A stretch of DNA of 7,608 nt from Nitrospina sp. (GTDB lineage Bacteria; Nitrospinota; Nitrospinia; Nitrospinales; VA-1), in contig JABGTQ010000015.1 in the NCBI GenBank assembly GCA_018647025.1, forward strand, positions 1 to 7,608, read 5' to 3'. The position numbers and the translations under genes are program-made. Position 1 is the first letter of the stretch; every line of letters starts with the position of its first letter. Shown in pieces: positions 5,405 through 7,608 of the stretch. Below the pieces are notes generated by a model, which saw only the letters and a program-made list of their open reading frames with translations, searched no databases and was not told where the DNA came from.

Positions 5405-6157
5405 TTAAAAATCAAACTCCATAAAATCCTCAGCCAAGAATAGGTCGCCGCTATACTCGGCGAGGCATTTTTCCCGCAGATTTTTTTGGTCGCACACAGG
5501 GTAAAAATGAGTGAGACACAATTTTCTGCAGTTGGCTTTCTGAGCTAGTTTACCGCATTCACTAGGTGTCATATGACCTTGCACTTTCATCTCATCTGGC
5601 ATTGAACATTCCAGTATCATAAGATCTGCTTTCCTTCCCAGGTCAATCATTTCATCGCAATAATCTGTATCTCCAGAAACCACCACCGATTTCCCATTGG
5701 AAAACTCAAACCGGTAACCACGACTCAGTTCTATGTGTTTCATTTTTTTTGACGTAACAACTAGCCCATCGTAAGATTTTGTTTCTTCGTCCTGCTCTAT
5801 TATCTCCACTTTATAGGTAGTAGGTACCAACCAGTTTTTATAGGCCTTCATGAGAGTATCAAAAAATTGCTTAAAACCCGGGCCTGCAATAATTTGTAGA
5901 TCTTTCTTTCTAGGATCCTTAGGGTACCTCGATGCAAAAAGAAACGGAATCAAATCACAAATATGATCTGGGTGGTTATGAGTAAAATATATGCGGTCTA
6001 TATCGTGGTATGTAAGTCCTTTTTTAAGCAGGCTGTGCATTGACCCATAACCAAAGTCAACCATAGAGCAGGTATTTTCATATTCAAGAAGAACCCCTGA
6101 AGAATTTCGTTCATTCGAGGGCACCATTGTACCCGAGCCTATAATAGTAACTTTCAT
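5405..6157 (-). CDS. Metallo-beta-lactamase-fold hydrolase, RNase Z / AtsA-like
   Basis: The 250-residue protein is a cytoplasmic MBL-fold metal-dependent hydrolase. It starts with the strand-loop IIGSGTMVPS typical of the RNase Z-like branch. The zinc-binding residues are all visible: H60, H62, D64 and H65 in THNHPDH, H141 in KHIELSRGYRFE, D163 in SGDTDYCD, and H217 in THFYP, with a further conserved HMTP at 195-198. It is shorter than true RNase Z (about 300 residues), and I do not see the long exosite arm used to bind tRNA. It therefore may act on another phosphodiester, sulfate ester or small molecule. It has nine cysteines, many in the second half. The ATG at 6155-6157 has no evident Shine-Dalgarno. 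The gene is separated from the FIST gene by 101 bases holding a 16-base palindrome. Fold is certain; substrate is open, and tRNA 3' processing remains possible. Confidence 0.93.
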   Translation of the reverse strand: MKVTIIGSGTMVPSNERNSSGVLLEYENTCSMVDFGYGSMHSLLKKGLTYHDIDRIYFTHNHPDHICDLIPFLFASRYPKDPRKKDLQIIAGPGFKQFFDTLMKAYKNWLVPTTYKVEIIEQDEETKSYDGLVVTSKKMKHIELSRGYRFEFSNGKSVVVSGDTDYCDEMIDLGRKADLMILECSMPDEMKVQGHMTPSECGKLAQKANCRKLCLTHFYPVCDQKNLREKCLAEYSGDLFLAEDFMEFDF

Positions 6158-6209
6158 TGGGAATATCTGACCAAAAATATTATCGTAGTCTTATTTCAGT
6201 ATAATGGGT

Positions 6210-6225
6210 AACTATACGTATAGTT
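6210..6225. promoter_or_regulatory. 16-base perfect palindrome, candidate operator upstream of the MBL hydrolase gene
   Basis: AACTATACGTATAGTT is a perfect two-fold palindrome centred at 6217/6218. It lies 53 bases upstream of the MBL start and 34 bases past the FIST stop. A TATACT (6198-6203, minus strand) could serve as a -10 box, which would put the palindrome over the -35 region, the usual place for a repressor or activator dimer. No dedicated regulator gene is visible in the window. There is no T-run, so an intrinsic terminator for the FIST gene is less likely. Confidence 0.5.
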
Positions 6226-6258
6226 TAATTACAGGCAGCTTATACTTTTTGTTATTTG

Positions 6259-7443
6259 TTAGTGAATAGGATGAAAAATTCCAAAAGAGCTGGTGTAGCC
6301 ATGAAGGAAAGTGGTTTTCCCTACTGGCCCAATTTCACCATTACAAAAAAACCCTCCAAGTGGAATATCCCCAAGCTGATCACGGAACATGTCAGAATCG
6401 TGATTGAGTTTTTCATAAAGATATTGACCACGACCTAAACATGAGAATAGTAAAGCTCCTGAGGCTTTCTCAGAATGCTCCTTGGTTTTGTATCGGTTTA
6501 GAACCAACCTTAAGTCTTCAGCAGACATATCCTTATCTCGCAAATGAAATTGAACCAATTGCCCTTCACGTAACATGGCCCCTACCTGAATCCCTCCAGA
6601 CTCTTTATCGGCAGCCATGATATTGCGTATCAGAAAATCTCCCTGTTGAGGATTATCTTTAAGTGGATCCATCTCAATCCCCAAAAACAACGATGTCTGT
6701 AATAGACTCTGATCTTTTTCGTCTAACTCTTCATGAATTTTTTGCAGTAGATCAAGAGGTGGCTGTCCATCCATTCCGGTTAAAAGAGTATTATTACACT
6801 TGGAAATTTTAACTGGTTCCCCAATAGGACGGCATCCTTGTGCGACAATAGTATCCATACCAATATTACCGCTTAATGCAATACCAACTAATCCGCTACG
6901 ATGAATCTTGTCATCAAGATATAGGGCGTTTTCTCCCTTCATTTGCGCACCGCTGGCCAGTCCCCCTACTTTACCACTGTTGGGATAGGCAAAGTCGACC
7001 CCTGAGAGAAACTCCTCGCCGCGAAAAGAAAAAGGATCTGCAAGGAAAATAAAATTTGGTTTTTTTTCTACGCTAACCCCCAGCCATTCACGCCAAACAT
7101 TAGGCGACGTATCCTGGTCGGGCAAGGTCATCGTATCAGAATAAATATCCTGAATTTCTACATCTGGTAAATTTGCACAGGTTATACTAAACGCGGGCTG
7201 TTGTTCCGCTTCTTTCCCACCCCCAATAATTCCGCCACCCGAGCAACCTAAAAAACGTCCTGGATCCATACGCTCACGAATCAACTCAGGAATTACGTTG
7301 TACTTATCCTTGAACTGAGGTGAAACAAAAATAACGGTAAGATGAACCGAGTCACCCCCCATTTGTTTGCGAATAGCTTCTATGGATTCATCAATACATG
7401 CTTCAATATTATCTTTAGTGGATAAATAGGATGCCCACTTCAT
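6259..7443 (-). CDS. FIST-domain protein (FIST_N and FIST_C), putative ligand-sensing protein
   Basis: The 394-residue protein carries both halves of the FIST module (F-box and intracellular signal transduction domain), proposed from comparative genomics to sense small ligands, possibly amino acids. FIST_N covers about residues 30-215 and includes the glycine-rich GCSGGGIIGGGKEAE (66-80) and FIFLADPF (131-138). FIST_C covers about 230-390 and ends in the characteristic GGFFCNGEIGPVG and TFLHGYTSSFGIF blocks (363-390), with SCLGRGQYLYE at 334-344. No output domain (kinase, GGDEF, methyl-accepting) is fused, so it is a stand-alone FIST protein in the cytoplasm. The ATG at 7441-7443 follows AGGAG (7449-7453 on the plus strand) at five bases, a good ribosome site. 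It lies 51 bases downstream of a haem-biosynthesis gene on the same strand with no terminator between, so co-transcription is likely. A role linked to haem or porphyrin is inference from this position. Confidence 0.93.
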   Translation of the reverse strand: MKWASYLSTKDNIEACIDESIEAIRKQMGGDSVHLTVIFVSPQFKDKYNVIPELIRERMDPGRFLGCSGGGIIGGGKEAEQQPAFSITCANLPDVEIQDIYSDTMTLPDQDTSPNVWREWLGVSVEKKPNFIFLADPFSFRGEEFLSGVDFAYPNSGKVGGLASGAQMKGENALYLDDKIHRSGLVGIALSGNIGMDTIVAQGCRPIGEPVKISKCNNTLLTGMDGQPPLDLLQKIHEELDEKDQSLLQTSLFLGIEMDPLKDNPQQGDFLIRNIMAADKESGGIQVGAMLREGQLVQFHLRDKDMSAEDLRLVLNRYKTKEHSEKASGALLFSCLGRGQYLYEKLNHDSDMFRDQLGDIPLGGFFCNGEIGPVGKTTFLHGYTSSFGIFHPIH

Positions 7444-7494
7444 ATACTCTCCTAAAGTAAATTATAAAAATAAAAGTTTTAGATGCTAAATCGT

Positions 7495-7608
7495 CTATTC
7501 GGATTTAGCACCTAAAAATTCCAAGGTAGCTTCGGCTGCCTGATTTCCACTATGAATACAATCTGGAATGCCAATCCCACGATAAGAGCTACCTACAAGA
7601 AAAAGTCC
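7495..7608 (-). CDS. hemY: C-terminal end of oxygen-dependent protoporphyrinogen oxidase, partial
   Basis: The frame enters from the right edge and ends with TAG (plus-strand 7495-7497), giving 37 residues. GLFLVGSSYRGIGIPDC followed by IHSGNQAAEATLEFL is the FAD-contacting C-terminus of the HemY/PPOX family, where G-x-x-Y-R-G-x-G-I-P-D-C is highly conserved. The enzyme oxidises protoporphyrinogen IX, or coproporphyrinogen III in some lineages, during haem synthesis, at the inner membrane face. Annotation pipelines often label this family hemG, but it is unrelated to the flavodoxin-like E. coli HemG. The start and catalytic body lie outside the window. It is the upstream partner of the FIST gene. 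The family call is strong for so short a piece because the motif is distinctive. Confidence 0.88.
   Translation of the reverse strand, partial: GLFLVGSSYRGIGIPDCIHSGNQAAEATLEFLGAKSE

Noticed and set aside
5405..6157. Calling the MBL protein a true RNase Z (rnz)
   Set aside because: The metal ligands fit, but the protein is about 50 residues short and I see no exosite arm, so a general MBL hydrolase call is safer.
6200..6205. Plus-strand TATAAT as a promoter
   Set aside because: No -35 box at proper distance and no plus-strand gene downstream. The match is expected in AT-rich spacer.
6256..6438. Open plus-strand frame of 60 codons
   Set aside because: It is antisense to the conserved C-terminal block of the FIST protein and has no independent support.

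Overview
The window is AT-rich, gene-dense bacterial DNA. Its complete genes are a Gram-negative type mix: a secreted protein with a c-type haem motif, a complex I subunit, a membrane-anchored phosphohydrolase, a metallo-beta-lactamase-fold hydrolase and a FIST-domain protein. A haem-biosynthesis gene is cut off at the right edge, and the tail of an ethylbenzene-dehydrogenase-like haem subunit is cut off at the left edge. This combination would fit an uncultured marine lineage such as Nitrospinota or a relative of the old Deltaproteobacteria. That placement is inference from gene content only; no single sequence here is diagnostic.

Layout. 1-150 (+) is the end of a haem-binding subunit of the DMSO-reductase-family gamma type. 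It is followed at close spacing by a secreted protein (181-1488, +) carrying both a CxxCH haem-attachment motif and an HExxH zinc-protease-like motif. Convergent to it, with stops two bases apart, is a solitary nuoB (1491-2024, -). A 230-base divergent spacer holds a good promoter for a small leucine-rich-repeat protein (2255-2803, +). That gene converges on an unrecognised, helix-rich 292-residue protein (2853-3731, -). Next come tRNA-Leu(UAA) (3795-3878, +), a three-helix membrane protein with an endonuclease/exonuclease/phosphatase domain (3988-4959, -), and a 445-base gene-free stretch. The right part is all minus strand: an RNase Z-like MBL hydrolase (5405-6157), a FIST protein (6259-7443) and the 3' end of oxygen-dependent protoporphyrinogen oxidase (7495-7608). 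The last two look like one transcription unit.

The clearest unlabelled structure is in the gene-free stretch. Positions 5139-5318 are a decayed second copy of 3701-3882, which contains the start of the 292-residue gene, the tRNA promoter and the whole tRNA-Leu. The copy has lost its acceptor stem pairing, its -10 box and part of its D arm, so it is a tRNA pseudogene. The other items worth following are the haem-plus-zincin protein beside the haem subunit, the orphan nuoB, a 16-base perfect palindrome upstream of the MBL gene, and the pairing of a FIST protein with haem synthesis. I see no CRISPR array, insertion sequence, integrase or transposase.
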